Source: a virus
Direction: 5' to 3' (one strand)
Virus record (IMG/VR): IMGVR_UViG_3300045976_000102
Span: 1-20,561 of that record
DNA length: 20,561 bases
Shown here in pieces: positions 1-7,085 of the stretch. The notes under the pieces were generated by a model that saw only the letters and a list, made by a program, of their open reading frames with translations, was not told the DNA's origin and ran no database searches. Both the position numbers and the translations under genes were made by a program. Each line of letters begins with the position of its first letter. The stretch's first letter is position 1.

Positions 1-1
1 G

Positions 2-73
2 TCAGCGCGGGTCGTGCCGTACGATCCGGTACGTCTGGTAGTCCTGCGGCGACCCGGCCAGCAGCGTCGGCAT
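2..73 (-). CDS. Possible 23-residue peptide after the tail tube gene
   Basis: A short open frame begins with ATG seven bases after the tail tube stop codon and ends with TGA at the window edge. It encodes 23 residues, beginning MPTLLAGSPQDY. An AGGTG sequence lies only three bases before the ATG, so the ribosome binding site is poorly spaced. No family is recognised. It is listed because it follows the tail tube gene directly and because small genes fill most gaps in this window. It could be chance, or part of the region leading to the tail assembly chaperone genes that usually follow the tail tube in siphoviruses. Confidence 0.3.
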   Translation of the reverse strand: MPTLLAGSPQDYQTYRIVRHDPR

Positions 74-79
74 ACGCAC

Positions 80-826
80 CTAGAACACCTGGCCTGCGAC
101 ATTGTTACGCACGTACAGCACCGCGAATTGGGCGTTCGAGAACGTGCCGGTGGTGACCACGCGAATCCAGCGCTTGATCGTAAGCGCGTTGCTGGTGGCG
201 ATCCGCTGCGCGCCGATAGCCGTGGCCGCCGTGAACGCCCCGCCGGTCACGTCCGCGTACGGGTCGGTACTCGCGTCGTCGTTGGAGTGCTGGAGCTTCA
301 CGGTCACGCTCGTGCCGGTGAACGCGAACACGTGCAGGTACGCCTGAAGCCCGAACGCCGTGCTGGCGGAGTTGTCCACCCCGGAACCGTTCGTGGCCGC
401 CGTGTCGGTGCGTTTGCCGGCCGTTAGCAGGGTCACGTACTCCTTGCCGTACCCGTTGCTCTGGCACTCCACCGAGTGCAGGAGCGACCCGTCCTCGCCC
501 CGGCTCGGGTTGTACGTGACCTGCTTGGCCACCATCGCCTCCGCCGCCGAGCCGAGCGACGTGCCGAACAGGTAGGTGGGGATGCGGTCCGTGCGCGGCA
601 GGGTGTCGAACGTCGGATGCGCGGCACCCGCGCTCGGGTTGAAGAACGACGTGACCGCGATCGTGCCGGAGCGCTGTGTGCCGAGCCGAGACACCGCGCT
701 CTGGTTGATCGCGGTGTCGTCCCACACGCCGTGGCCGCCAAGGCTCGGGTCGAGCCGGTTGATATCGCCGGACAAGTCCACTCCGTCCAGCCAGAACGCA
801 TTGCCGAGCCCGGAAGTCTTAGCCAT
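80..826 (-). CDS. Major tail (tube) protein
   Basis: This 248-residue protein is probably the subunit that stacks into the tail tube through which DNA passes. The N-terminus (AFWLDGVDLSGDI at about residues 10-22) is typical of actinophage tail tube proteins. The rest is rich in Ser, Thr, Gly and Ala with alternating hydrophobic residues, as expected for a beta-rich protein, and the C-terminal third looks like an added beta-sandwich. Position supports the call: it follows the connector and tail terminator genes, where the tube gene lies in HK97-type phages. The ATG has a good ribosome binding site (GAGGA, five bases upstream) and overlaps the preceding gene by eight bases. The call rests on recognition and gene order, with no catalytic motif to check. 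Confidence 0.8.
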   Translation of the reverse strand: MAKTSGLGNAFWLDGVDLSGDINRLDPSLGGHGVWDDTAINQSAVSRLGTQRSGTIAVTSFFNPSAGAAHPTFDTLPRTDRIPTYLFGTSLGSAAEAMVAKQVTYNPSRGEDGSLLHSVECQSNGYGKEYVTLLTAGKRTDTAATNGSGVDNSASTAFGLQAYLHVFAFTGTSVTVKLQHSNDDASTDPYADVTGGAFTAATAIGAQRIATSNALTIKRWIRVVTTGTFSNAQFAVLYVRNNVAGQVF

Positions 827-1184
827 GGGTCCTCGCCAACAGGATCAGACCCCACCCGAGCAGCGGGTACAGCGGGATCACCAGAGCCACCACTATGCCC
901 ACCAGCCAGCGGCGGCTCGCCACCTGTTCCTGCCGTTGCTTCTCGTGGGCCTGCTCGTGCTCGGTCACATCCTTGCGGAGCTGGGCGACCTCGGCGGCCA
1001 TGCGGTCCACCCCGCGCGTGCCGTGCTCATCCAGCCGCTCCAGCCTGATCGCGAGCTTGTCCAGCTCGCGGCCCATCTCCGTGCGGTACTGCTGGAAGGA
1101 AGTCCACAGAAACATCGGGCTGAGCGGCGCGGTTGCGGGCGGTGCATCCGGCACGGGGTCACCCCCCAGGTAGGGATTCGTCAC
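819..1184 (-). CDS. Coiled-coil protein with a C-terminal membrane segment
   Basis: This 121-residue protein has three parts: a Pro-rich N-terminus (residues 1-25), a charged heptad-like helix (about 35-90) and one hydrophobic segment (about 94-117) followed by a short basic tail. The layout resembles small phage membrane proteins of the XhlA/holin-accessory type, but position between tail terminator and tail tube argues against a simple lysis role. A morphogenesis role at the membrane is equally possible. I chose GTG at 1184 because it forms a GTGA overlap with the upstream stop and has a GGGGGCAGG ribosome binding site. A second GTG at 1199 would add five residues. The function is unknown. 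Confidence 0.75.
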   Translation of the reverse strand: MTNPYLGGDPVPDAPPATAPLSPMFLWTSFQQYRTEMGRELDKLAIRLERLDEHGTRGVDRMAAEVAQLRKDVTEHEQAHEKQRQEQVASRRWLVGIVVALVIPLYPLLGWGLILLARTHG

Positions 1185-1633
1185 TGGACCTGCCCCCACA
1201 GGTCGTTGACGATCAACGGAATGGTCAGGTCAGCGATGCGGTAGAGCTTGTTGTCCTGCTGCACGTAGCCCATGGTCCAGGCCAGCGGGGCGCCGTGCGC
1301 GCCGAGCAGGTCAACATTGCGCAGCTGTCCCCCCAGGTCGAAATCCCCCGACAGCCCAGCCACCAGCGCGTCCATGGCGCCGAGCAGCACGGTGTCATCC
1401 TGCGGTTCGATCAGCATGTTCCGGTAACCACGTGCGGTCAGCTCGACCCGCACGGACGTACTGGCCAGCCCGGACGCGGCGATCGGGTCCATGGACCCAC
1501 CCCACACAGCCAGCGTCACCCCCCGCGGGTCGGGTGCCGCCTTAGGTTCGTACGCAAGTACGGCCGCGAACTGCCCGAGCGTGCGCGCGTGGTCGCACAC
1601 CGCGGACAGGATGCCGGCTACTCCTAGGCTCAC
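1181..1633 (-). CDS. Probable tail terminator protein
   Basis: This 150-residue protein lies between the HK97 gp10-like connector gene and the tail tube gene, the usual place of the tail terminator that caps the tube and joins it to the head. The sequence is mixed alpha/beta, with an N-terminal helix (AVCDHARTLGQFAAVLAY) and a central beta-strand region (STSVRVELTARGY), similar in layout to actinophage tail terminators. GTG at 1633 overlaps the previous stop as GTGA, so translation is probably coupled. No catalytic motif is expected. An alternative is another neck or completion protein. Confidence 0.6.
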   Translation of the reverse strand: MSLGVAGILSAVCDHARTLGQFAAVLAYEPKAAPDPRGVTLAVWGGSMDPIAASGLASTSVRVELTARGYRNMLIEPQDDTVLLGAMDALVAGLSGDFDLGGQLRNVDLLGAHGAPLAWTMGYVQQDNKLYRIADLTIPLIVNDLWGQVQ

Positions 1634-2013
1634 TGGCCCCCCAGTTCACTCATGTGCGTGTTGACCACGCGCTCGGCAATCTGCTGGGCGCGGCGCTTGT
1701 TCTGCTCCTTGGCCTGCCGCAGCGCGTGATAGCCCTTGAACCGGGTCGCCCGGTTCCGCTTGCCGGTGCCCTCCAGCCACGGCCCGTACACCACGCCCTG
1801 ATCGGTGACTACCGACTGCTTGGCCGTGTGCTTGACCGTGATGCGCCGGCCGTACGCCCCCGTCCAGTGGCGCACGTGGCTCTTGAGGATCTTGAACCAG
1901 GTGTCGCGCAGGTCATCGGCCACGGCCCGGTCCACGTCCCGGACGATCCGGGCCATGACCGGGTCAGTCTTCCCCTCGACCACCGGGCCGCGGATGCGGT
2001 AGCTCACCGGCAT
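1630..2013 (-). CDS. HK97 gp10-like neck/connector protein
   Basis: This basic 127-residue protein resembles the HK97 gp10 group of small head-tail joining proteins. Support comes from the long basic C-terminal helix (residues about 90-122) and the middle segment (VVYGPWLEGTGKRNRATRFK). A Tyr-Gly/Pro-Trp-Leu-Glu-Gly sequence followed by an Arg/Lys-rich turn is common in this group. It lies directly after the head-tail adaptor gene, with one base between the two, as expected for the connector block. ATG at 2013 is the start. The protein probably acts at the portal/tail interface of the virion. Confidence 0.65.
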   Translation of the reverse strand: MPVSYRIRGPVVEGKTDPVMARIVRDVDRAVADDLRDTWFKILKSHVRHWTGAYGRRITVKHTAKQSVVTDQGVVYGPWLEGTGKRNRATRFKGYHALRQAKEQNKRRAQQIAERVVNTHMSELGGQ

Positions 2014-2014
2014 C

Positions 2015-3070
2015 TCACACCGCCCCGGGACCGACGATCCGGAAGTAGGCGTCTAGCGCCTGGTCTTCCAGGCTGCCCACCCCAGCGCCCGGCTGCGGCG
2101 CGGTGCGCGCACCCGAGCCGCCCGGCCGGGCGTACGCGCCCAGGCTCTCCGCGTACCCGGTCTGCGCATACGCGAGGTTCAGTTGGCTGACCAGCGGCGG
2201 CGGCGCCAGCTTCGTCAGTGCGTCACCCTGGGTGTGGCTGGCCGCCGTCGTGCCGCCGTATGCGCGCTGCACGGTGAGCGAGCGCGGCGCGTAGATGGTG
2301 CTGCCTGTGTGCGCGGCCAGCACTGAGCCCTGCACGGCCCGGGTGACGGTCAGCGTGTTGCCGGTGATCGAGGTGATCTCCATGAGTTCGGTGTCCAGCT
2401 GGATGACCTCGCCCACCGCGTACGCCGAGCCGGTGGTGACGGCCACACCGTTGTCCGAGCTGGCGGCCGTCAGCGGAGTCTGGAGCGTCTGGCTGGTGCT
2501 GGTCATGCTCGAGTCCAGCACCAGCATGTTCTCGGTGCCGATGTACAGCAGCTCGCCCGGTCCGACCGCACTGGAGTCAGACACGGTCAGCGCGGTCACG
2601 GAGGCGTTGATCGAGGCGCCCAGCGTGCCGACCGAGACCACGTCCTCGCGGTAGCCCCACCGGCCGGTGATCACTAGCGAGCGCTGCGGGGTGGTGCCGA
2701 CCGAGAACCCGGTGGCCGCGCCGATGTTGAGCTCCACCCGGTTGTACGGCGGCCCGGACGCCTGCGGCTCCAGGTACACGTTGCTGGTGCTCACGCTGGT
2801 GCCGCCGCTGGTCAGCGACGTGAGCGAGATCAACTGGGCGTTGTCGTCAATCCAGAACCGCCAGGCGGGCGCCTGCGGGGCGCGCGGCGGCCAGCGGAAG
2901 TCCTTTGTCTGGGTGACCGGGTAGAACGTGCGGTTGAGCAGCGCGTCCACCGCGTCGGCCCCGCCGCACAGGGCTCGGTCAATCTCCCGCTTCGCGCGGG
3001 AAGTCAGCGCCACGTCAGAGGCGCGTGCTATGTCGTCCCGCGAGCAGTACGCGGGGCGGGTGATCGTCAT
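2015..3070 (-). CDS. Head-tail adaptor (HK97 gp6-like) with a large beta-rich insertion
   Basis: This 351-residue protein begins with helical segments typical of the gp6-type adaptor that binds the portal (residues 8-48, including TSRAKREIDRAL and ADAVDALLNRTFYP), followed by beta-strands and ITGRWGY at about 135-140. HK97 gp6 itself is only about 110 residues. The extra length is a Thr/Ser/Val-rich beta region at about residues 145-285. It contains two copies of a related motif (LTVTRAVQGSVLAAHTGS at 240-257 and LTVQRAYGGTTAASHTQG at 265-282), which suggests small repeated decoration folds. The C-terminal helix (about 294-312) is adaptor-like. ATG at 3070 is the first start after a strong hairpin at 3138-3173. 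Confidence 0.7.
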   Translation of the reverse strand: MTITRPAYCSRDDIARASDVALTSRAKREIDRALCGGADAVDALLNRTFYPVTQTKDFRWPPRAPQAPAWRFWIDDNAQLISLTSLTSGGTSVSTSNVYLEPQASGPPYNRVELNIGAATGFSVGTTPQRSLVITGRWGYREDVVSVGTLGASINASVTALTVSDSSAVGPGELLYIGTENMLVLDSSMTSTSQTLQTPLTAASSDNGVAVTTGSAYAVGEVIQLDTELMEITSITGNTLTVTRAVQGSVLAAHTGSTIYAPRSLTVQRAYGGTTAASHTQGDALTKLAPPPLVSQLNLAYAQTGYAESLGAYARPGGSGARTAPQPGAGVGSLEDQALDAYFRIVGPGAV

Positions 3071-3137
3071 GCCCTCGTCCTCTGCTTTCCGGGTACGTAC
3101 GCGCCGTGGCGCGGGGCCGATGGATGTTCAGTTGTAG

Positions 3138-3173
3138 GCGGGCCCTGCCCACCGCCCGGACGGCAGGGCCCGC
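3138..3173 (-). terminator. Perfect 12-bp hairpin between small zinc-finger gene and adaptor gene
   Basis: Bases 3138-3149 (GCGGGCCCTGCC) are exactly complementary to 3162-3173, with a 12-base loop. The hairpin starts five bases after the upstream stop codon and lies about 70 bases before the adaptor ATG. No run of T follows on the minus strand, so it is a weak intrinsic terminator at best. It could also be an attenuator or an mRNA-stabilising structure that sets the ratio of capsid to connector transcripts. Read on the plus strand it also lacks a T-run. Confidence 0.6.
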
Positions 3174-3177
3174 AGTC

Positions 3178-3345
3178 TCACACGTCCTGCGGCCGGTAGC
3201 CGTCGTGCGGGCAGTACAGCTCACCGTTCGGGCCGCTCAGGTACGGCGTCCCGTCGTTCGGGCAGGCCAACCGGCGTAGCTCCGGTTCCTCGGCCAACAG
3301 GTCATCCGCGTACTGGTAGATGGCCAGCAGTCCGTCCGCGCTCAC
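3178..3345 (-). CDS. Small CPNDG/CPHDG zinc-finger-like protein (55 aa)
   Basis: This short gene starts at GTG 3345, which forms a GTGA overlap with the preceding stop, and ends with TGA. It has an acidic N-terminal helix (LLAIYQYADDLLAEEPELRR) and then two similar Cys turns, ACPNDGTPY at about residue 27 and LYCPHDGYR at about 43. The paired C-P-x-D-G turns resemble small actinophage proteins found near head genes. With only one Cys per turn plus a His, metal binding is possible but not shown. Coupling to the head operon suggests expression with the structural proteins. The function is unknown. Confidence 0.75.
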   Translation of the reverse strand: MSADGLLAIYQYADDLLAEEPELRRLACPNDGTPYLSGPNGELYCPHDGYRPQDV

Positions 3346-3845
3346 TTGCTGCCACCGACCTGGGTCGGGTCGCCACCCGGCCAGGCGTCCGCCCGGTCCC
3401 GCAGGTCGTTGCGGCCGAGCCCTTCGTACGCCGGGTCATCCTGCGGCCTGCCCTCCCGCTCGGCCACGTACGCCAACCACTCGTCCCTGCTGGCGTTACC
3501 GGCCGGCCGGTCGTCCGGCTCCATCGAGAGGCCGCCACCCTGTCGCGTTTCGTCCCCCGTGTCCGAGGTAACCTCTTTGGCGCGGTCCGGACCTGCCTCG
3601 CGGTCCGGACCGACCACATCGGCATCCCTGGCCGGACCCCCCGGAGCGGCCTCCGCCGAGTCCTTGGCACGCTCCCCGCTCTCCGGCCGCTCACCCGCCT
3701 TCACCGCGTCGCGGTAGCGCTGCATGGCAGCCTCGCCACCGGGTCCGGTCAGCCGCGGGCCAGTTTCCGGCGTCCAGCCCTCGGGGGCAGGGGTGCCGGC
3801 GGGCAGCCACATGGAGCCGCCAGTGATCGGGTTCGCCTTGGCCAT
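3342..3845 (-). CDS. Hypothetical hydrophilic head-region protein (167 aa)
   Basis: The start is well supported by AGGAGG six bases before the ATG; that motif overlaps the stop of the preceding gene. The N-terminus (ITGGSMWLPAGTPAPEGW) may be ordered. Residues about 30-110 are low-complexity, rich in Gly, Pro, Arg, Asp and Glu, and probably unstructured. The C-terminus (SRDEWLAYVAEREGRPQDD, then LGRNDLRDRAD) resembles the small helical Rho-N/HeH-like domains seen at the ends of many actinophage head-region proteins. No enzyme motif is visible. The position after the capsid genes suggests a minor head or connector role, which is inference. Confidence 0.7.
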   Translation of the reverse strand: MAKANPITGGSMWLPAGTPAPEGWTPETGPRLTGPGGEAAMQRYRDAVKAGERPESGERAKDSAEAAPGGPARDADVVGPDREAGPDRAKEVTSDTGDETRQGGGLSMEPDDRPAGNASRDEWLAYVAEREGRPQDDPAYEGLGRNDLRDRADAWPGGDPTQVGGSK

Positions 3846-3855
3846 GGTGTGCCTC

Positions 3856-4341
3856 CTAGGAAGCGGTGACGGTAGCGTTATTGTCCAGGGCTACCCAGTA
3901 CAGCGTGTGCGTGACCGCGCCGGTCGCGTCGGCCGCCGAACAGTTGATACCGATGGTGCCAGGGGCAACGATCTGCCCGCACAGCCCACCCGTGTTGCCG
4001 CTGGCGGAGCCCGACTTGCCGGCCGCCGCCGCGCCGATCAGCGCCGAGCCGACCGCGCTCGGGAGCTGCCACATCATGCCGGCCTCGTCAGCCGTGACCG
4101 TCAGCGCCGTGCACATGTCGTTCGCGGTGCCGGTGGTCGGCGTGGCGACGTACTTCACGGCCGGCGTCGTGCCGCCCACGACCGTGGTGACCACGCCGTA
4201 CAGCATGGAGATGAAGATCCGGCCGTTGGCGATGGTGAACAGGGTGGACGTAGCGTTCGTCGGCAGGGTCTTTGCGACCGCCTGCGAGCGGTTGCCGAGG
4301 ATGACCTGCCGGATGCTGCCCTGGCTGCTGACCGTGGTCAC
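3856..4341 (-). CDS. Beta-rich putative structural protein, second gene after the capsid (161 aa)
   Basis: GTG at 4341 overlaps the previous stop as GTGA. The protein is rich in Thr, Ala, Gly and Val with alternating hydrophobic residues (for example FTIANGRIFISMLYGVVTT), suggesting beta-sandwich folds. It has three Cys (in NDMCTAL, GLCGQ and GINCSA), unusual for a cytosolic beta protein. There is no signal peptide or membrane segment. Genes directly after the major capsid gene often encode head decoration or fibre proteins, and this is my best guess. The longer frame extending to 4614 overlaps the preceding gene heavily and is not used. Confidence 0.7.
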   Translation of the reverse strand: MTTVSSQGSIRQVILGNRSQAVAKTLPTNATSTLFTIANGRIFISMLYGVVTTVVGGTTPAVKYVATPTTGTANDMCTALTVTADEAGMMWQLPSAVGSALIGAAAAGKSGSASGNTGGLCGQIVAPGTIGINCSAADATGAVTHTLYWVALDNNATVTAS

Positions 4342-4757
4342 GCGGTCACCGCCGCGAGGTTCGGCGCGTACCGCTTCACCTGGAGATCGTGCAGGATGTA
4401 CACGAAGCTGCCGCTGGAGTGCGTGGCGTCGATGTAGGTGAAGCCGTCCGAGAGGGCCACGGCCGGGATGTAGACCGCGAGCAGACCGCCCGTGGCCGCG
4501 GTGACCGTGCTGGCCGCCGCCTGCGTGACCTTCGTCCACAGGCCGGACGCCTGCGTGTAGTACTCGGTGATCACCGCGAGCGCTTGCTCGGTGCCGCCGC
4601 TCGCGGCGTTGCACTCGTTGATCGTGGCGTTGCCGGATGTGGCGCCGATCAGGACGATCGTCACCCCAGCACAGTTCTTAAGGTTGGCGCGCGTCTTGCC
4701 GGTCGTGGCGGACGTGGCCAGGTTGAACACTCGGCCAAGCCCCTGCTGTGCGGACAC
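4338..4757 (-). CDS. Beta-rich putative head decoration protein (139 aa)
   Basis: This is the first gene after the major capsid gene. GTG at 4757 has a strong ribosome binding site (GGAGAGGA), consistent with high, independent expression after the 4818-4863 hairpin. The protein has two Cys (NCAGV and NECN) in a Thr/Ala/Gly-rich beta context, then a segment (FTYIDATHSSGSFVYILHD at about residues 105-123) that looks like paired beta strands. I do not recognise a named family. A decoration or minor head protein is inferred from position. It ends in a GTGA overlap with the next gene, which also looks beta-rich, so the two may act together. Confidence 0.7.
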   Translation of the reverse strand: MSAQQGLGRVFNLATSATTGKTRANLKNCAGVTIVLIGATSGNATINECNAASGGTEQALAVITEYYTQASGLWTKVTQAAASTVTAATGGLLAVYIPAVALSDGFTYIDATHSSGSFVYILHDLQVKRYAPNLAAVTA

Positions 4758-4817
4758 GGTGTAGTCCTCTCCGACCGGGGCGTCACTGCCGGCCTAGTTT
4801 TACGACTCCAGAGGGGT

Positions 4818-4863
4818 GGCCCTGCGCCGGGTGGGCCGGGAGAGGGTGACCCGGCGCAGGGCC
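4818..4863 (-). terminator. Perfect 15-bp hairpin after the major capsid gene
   Basis: Bases 4818-4832 (GGCCCTGCGCCGGGT) are exactly complementary to 4849-4863, leaving a 16-base loop. The hairpin begins about 48 bases after the capsid stop codon and is the strongest stem in the window by length. On the minus strand the sequence after it has no T-tract, so a classical Rho-independent terminator is doubtful. Processing, mRNA protection of the capsid transcript, or partial termination fit better. Confidence 0.65.
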
Positions 4864-4910
4864 TATGGGGGCAGGCTGGCTCAGTTCGCGGCGTCACCAG
4901 CCCTGGGTGA

Positions 4911-6302
4911 TCAGGTGCGAGTAGACGACAACTGGACGAACGGCGTGAGCGTGTTGCTGCTGCCGTTCTTCGGGGTGATCGCGGACTGGAGCCACGGCCG
5001 GCCGTCCACGCGCTGCACGATCTTGTAGGCGATCCGGTCGGAGCTGAACAGGAAGTCGGTCGAGCTGGTCACGTCCATCATCTGGCGGTCGCCAATGAGG
5101 TAGAAGCTCAGGTCCACGAAGTTGATGTCACCCGTGGTCCCGAGCGCCGGGGTCTTCTCGGTGAAGATCACCGGGCGGCCGTAGATGGTCACGGGGGGAC
5201 CGTCCGCCACCCCGCCGCCGGCCAGCCACACTGGGGCGCCACCGGTACCGACGCTCAGCGCCATGGTGGCCAACTGCGGGAACGTGTCGATGCTGGCGAT
5301 CCACACCGCGCTGTTGAGGCTGGACGGCAGCATCCGGCTGTACATGCTGGCCAGGTTCTCGACCACGATGGTGCTGGCACCCTGGCCGCTGACCGCGCTC
5401 ACCTGGACGCTGGCCGCACTGTTGACGAAGCCCAGCGGCTCGCCGGCCCCGGTGCCCACCATGAACCGGTAGTCGCGCTCGAACGCCATGGCCCGCGGCA
5501 GCGCTTGCCGCAGGAACGCCTCGAACGCCGTGGCGTCGGCCACCAGCTCGTTCGGCGCGGTGCAGTACGCCATGAGCTTTTTGGTGTCGAGCACGACCTG
5601 GCCGAACTTGGCGGACGACTCGGTCGGGGCCGTGGCCTCGTCCACCCAGTAGCACACGATGCCGCCGAACACGCTGGTGGCGTTCGTGGTGGAGTCCACG
5701 GTCGGGATCAGCGTGCGCTGGGTCTCCATCGGGATGACCGTGGCGCGCGGCTGGACGATCGAGTCCTCTAGCGCCAGCATGAGCATGTCGCTGCGGAACT
5801 GCTCCGGGATCAGGAACCCGCCGTCGCTCGGGGCGTTCGTGCTGAATGACGCCTGGATGCGCTCGCGCGCGGTGTCGATGCCCTCGGCCAGCTCCTTGGC
5901 GTTGCGGTAGTTCTGGAGCTTCGGGGACAGCGCCCGGAAGAACTGCGCCTGCGACTTGAAGATGCCGTCCAGGGTGGCGCCCGGGGCGTCCGGGTTGCGC
6001 AGCCCGTGCTTGCGGGCGACCTCGTTCCGCACGTCCGCCGAGTCGTAGCCGGCCGGGTGGCCGAGCGGCAGCCGGTCCAGCTTCGCGTTCGGGTCGTTCG
6101 CGTACAGCTCGCGGACCGTGGCGATAGTCTGGTTCCGGATCTGCTCGCGCATCTCCCCGTCGTCGTTCATCACCTTGTCGACATAGGCGCGCAGCACGTC
6201 CGGCCACTGGCCGGAGTCCTGGGCGTCCCGGAGCTTGGCCGTGTCGAGCATGAACGCTTCCAACTCTTCTGGCTTCGTGGGGATGGCTACGCGGCCAGCC
6301 AT
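4911..6302 (-). CDS. Major capsid protein, HK97 fold
   Basis: This 463-residue protein is the main shell subunit. The N-terminal 150 residues are charged and helical, matching the delta/scaffold domain that guides assembly and is removed by the prohead protease in HK97-type phages. The shell domain starts near GGFLIPEQF (161-169), a hallmark of the Phage_capsid family. GTGAGEPLG (283-291) and GDRQMMDVTSSTDFLFSSD near residues 405-425 are also typical. The start is ATG with a purine-rich ribosome binding site (GGAAGGGAAG). It lies three bases after the protease gene, and that order (portal, protease, capsid) is diagnostic. The cleavage site cannot be fixed from sequence, but it probably lies between about residues 140 and 160. 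Confidence 0.95.
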   Translation of the reverse strand: MAGRVAIPTKPEELEAFMLDTAKLRDAQDSGQWPDVLRAYVDKVMNDDGEMREQIRNQTIATVRELYANDPNAKLDRLPLGHPAGYDSADVRNEVARKHGLRNPDAPGATLDGIFKSQAQFFRALSPKLQNYRNAKELAEGIDTARERIQASFSTNAPSDGGFLIPEQFRSDMLMLALEDSIVQPRATVIPMETQRTLIPTVDSTTNATSVFGGIVCYWVDEATAPTESSAKFGQVVLDTKKLMAYCTAPNELVADATAFEAFLRQALPRAMAFERDYRFMVGTGAGEPLGFVNSAASVQVSAVSGQGASTIVVENLASMYSRMLPSSLNSAVWIASIDTFPQLATMALSVGTGGAPVWLAGGGVADGPPVTIYGRPVIFTEKTPALGTTGDINFVDLSFYLIGDRQMMDVTSSTDFLFSSDRIAYKIVQRVDGRPWLQSAITPKNGSSNTLTPFVQLSSTRT

Positions 6303-6305
6303 GGC

Positions 6306-7085
6306 TTACTTCCCTTCCTGCTGCTGGCGCGCGAGAGCCACGCGCTCACGGATGATGGCGGTCATCTCCGCCGGGTCGTACTTGAGCAGCGGCGGCGGCG
6401 GGGCCGCCGCACGGCCGGCGTAGTTGAATACGGACAGGTCGAACCGGGCCGTGGCGTCGGCGGCCACCGGGGCGCCCGCGACCGTGTTGACCAGGCCTGC
6501 GGTCTCGGCCTCGCCGGAGTCGTACCAGGTCTCGGCTCGCATGGCCGCCCGCCAGACCTCGGGGGAACCGCCGGCCCGGTCGGCGTACACCTGGGCCATC
6601 ATGTTGGCCGCCTTATCGAGCATGGCGGCGGCCTCCAGCATGTCGGCCTGGTTGCCCACGCAGCCGCACAGCGGGTCGTGGATCATGACCTGGCTGGCGC
6701 GCTGGGCGATCCGCACGTCACCGGCCTGGAGGATGAGACTCGCGATACTGGCGGCCAGCCCGTCCACGTACGTGGTGACCGTGCTCGGGTGGTTGCGGAT
6801 CGCGTTGTAGATCGCGATCCCGTCGTAGACCTCGCCACCGCTGGAGTTGATCCGGACGTTCACCTGCGGTGCGTCCACCGCGCCCAGCTCGTCCACGAAC
6901 TGGGCCGCGCTGGTCCCGAAGTACCCAATGTCGTCGTACAGGTGGACCTCGGCCACGCTGCCGTCCGCGGCGGCCGTGATCCGGTACCAGTCGCGGCCCC
7001 GCACGTCCTGGGCGCGGTTGACCGGGCGGGTGTGCCGCTGGCCCGAGCCGAGCGCGGCAAGGTTGATAGCGCGGGGCCGGCTCAT
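6306..7085 (-). CDS. ClpP-like (S14/S49) prohead protease
   Basis: This 259-residue serine protease probably matures the capsid by removing the delta domain. ClpP-type motifs are clear: RINSSGGEVYDG (79-89), the nucleophile context GLAASIAS with Ser113, and VMIHDPLCG with His136. The third catalytic residue is less certain. E. coli ClpP has an Asp in the matching helix, whereas here Glu185 in AETWYDSGEA or Asp169 is the nearest acidic candidate. The N-terminal 45 residues and C-terminal 55 residues lie outside the core. ATG at 7085 overlaps the portal stop as ATGA, so portal and protease are translationally coupled. Confidence 0.93.
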   Translation of the reverse strand: MSRPRAINLAALGSGQRHTRPVNRAQDVRGRDWYRITAAADGSVAEVHLYDDIGYFGTSAAQFVDELGAVDAPQVNVRINSSGGEVYDGIAIYNAIRNHPSTVTTYVDGLAASIASLILQAGDVRIAQRASQVMIHDPLCGCVGNQADMLEAAAMLDKAANMMAQVYADRAGGSPEVWRAAMRAETWYDSGEAETAGLVNTVAGAPVAADATARFDLSVFNYAGRAAAPPPPLLKYDPAEMTAIIRERVALARQQQEGK

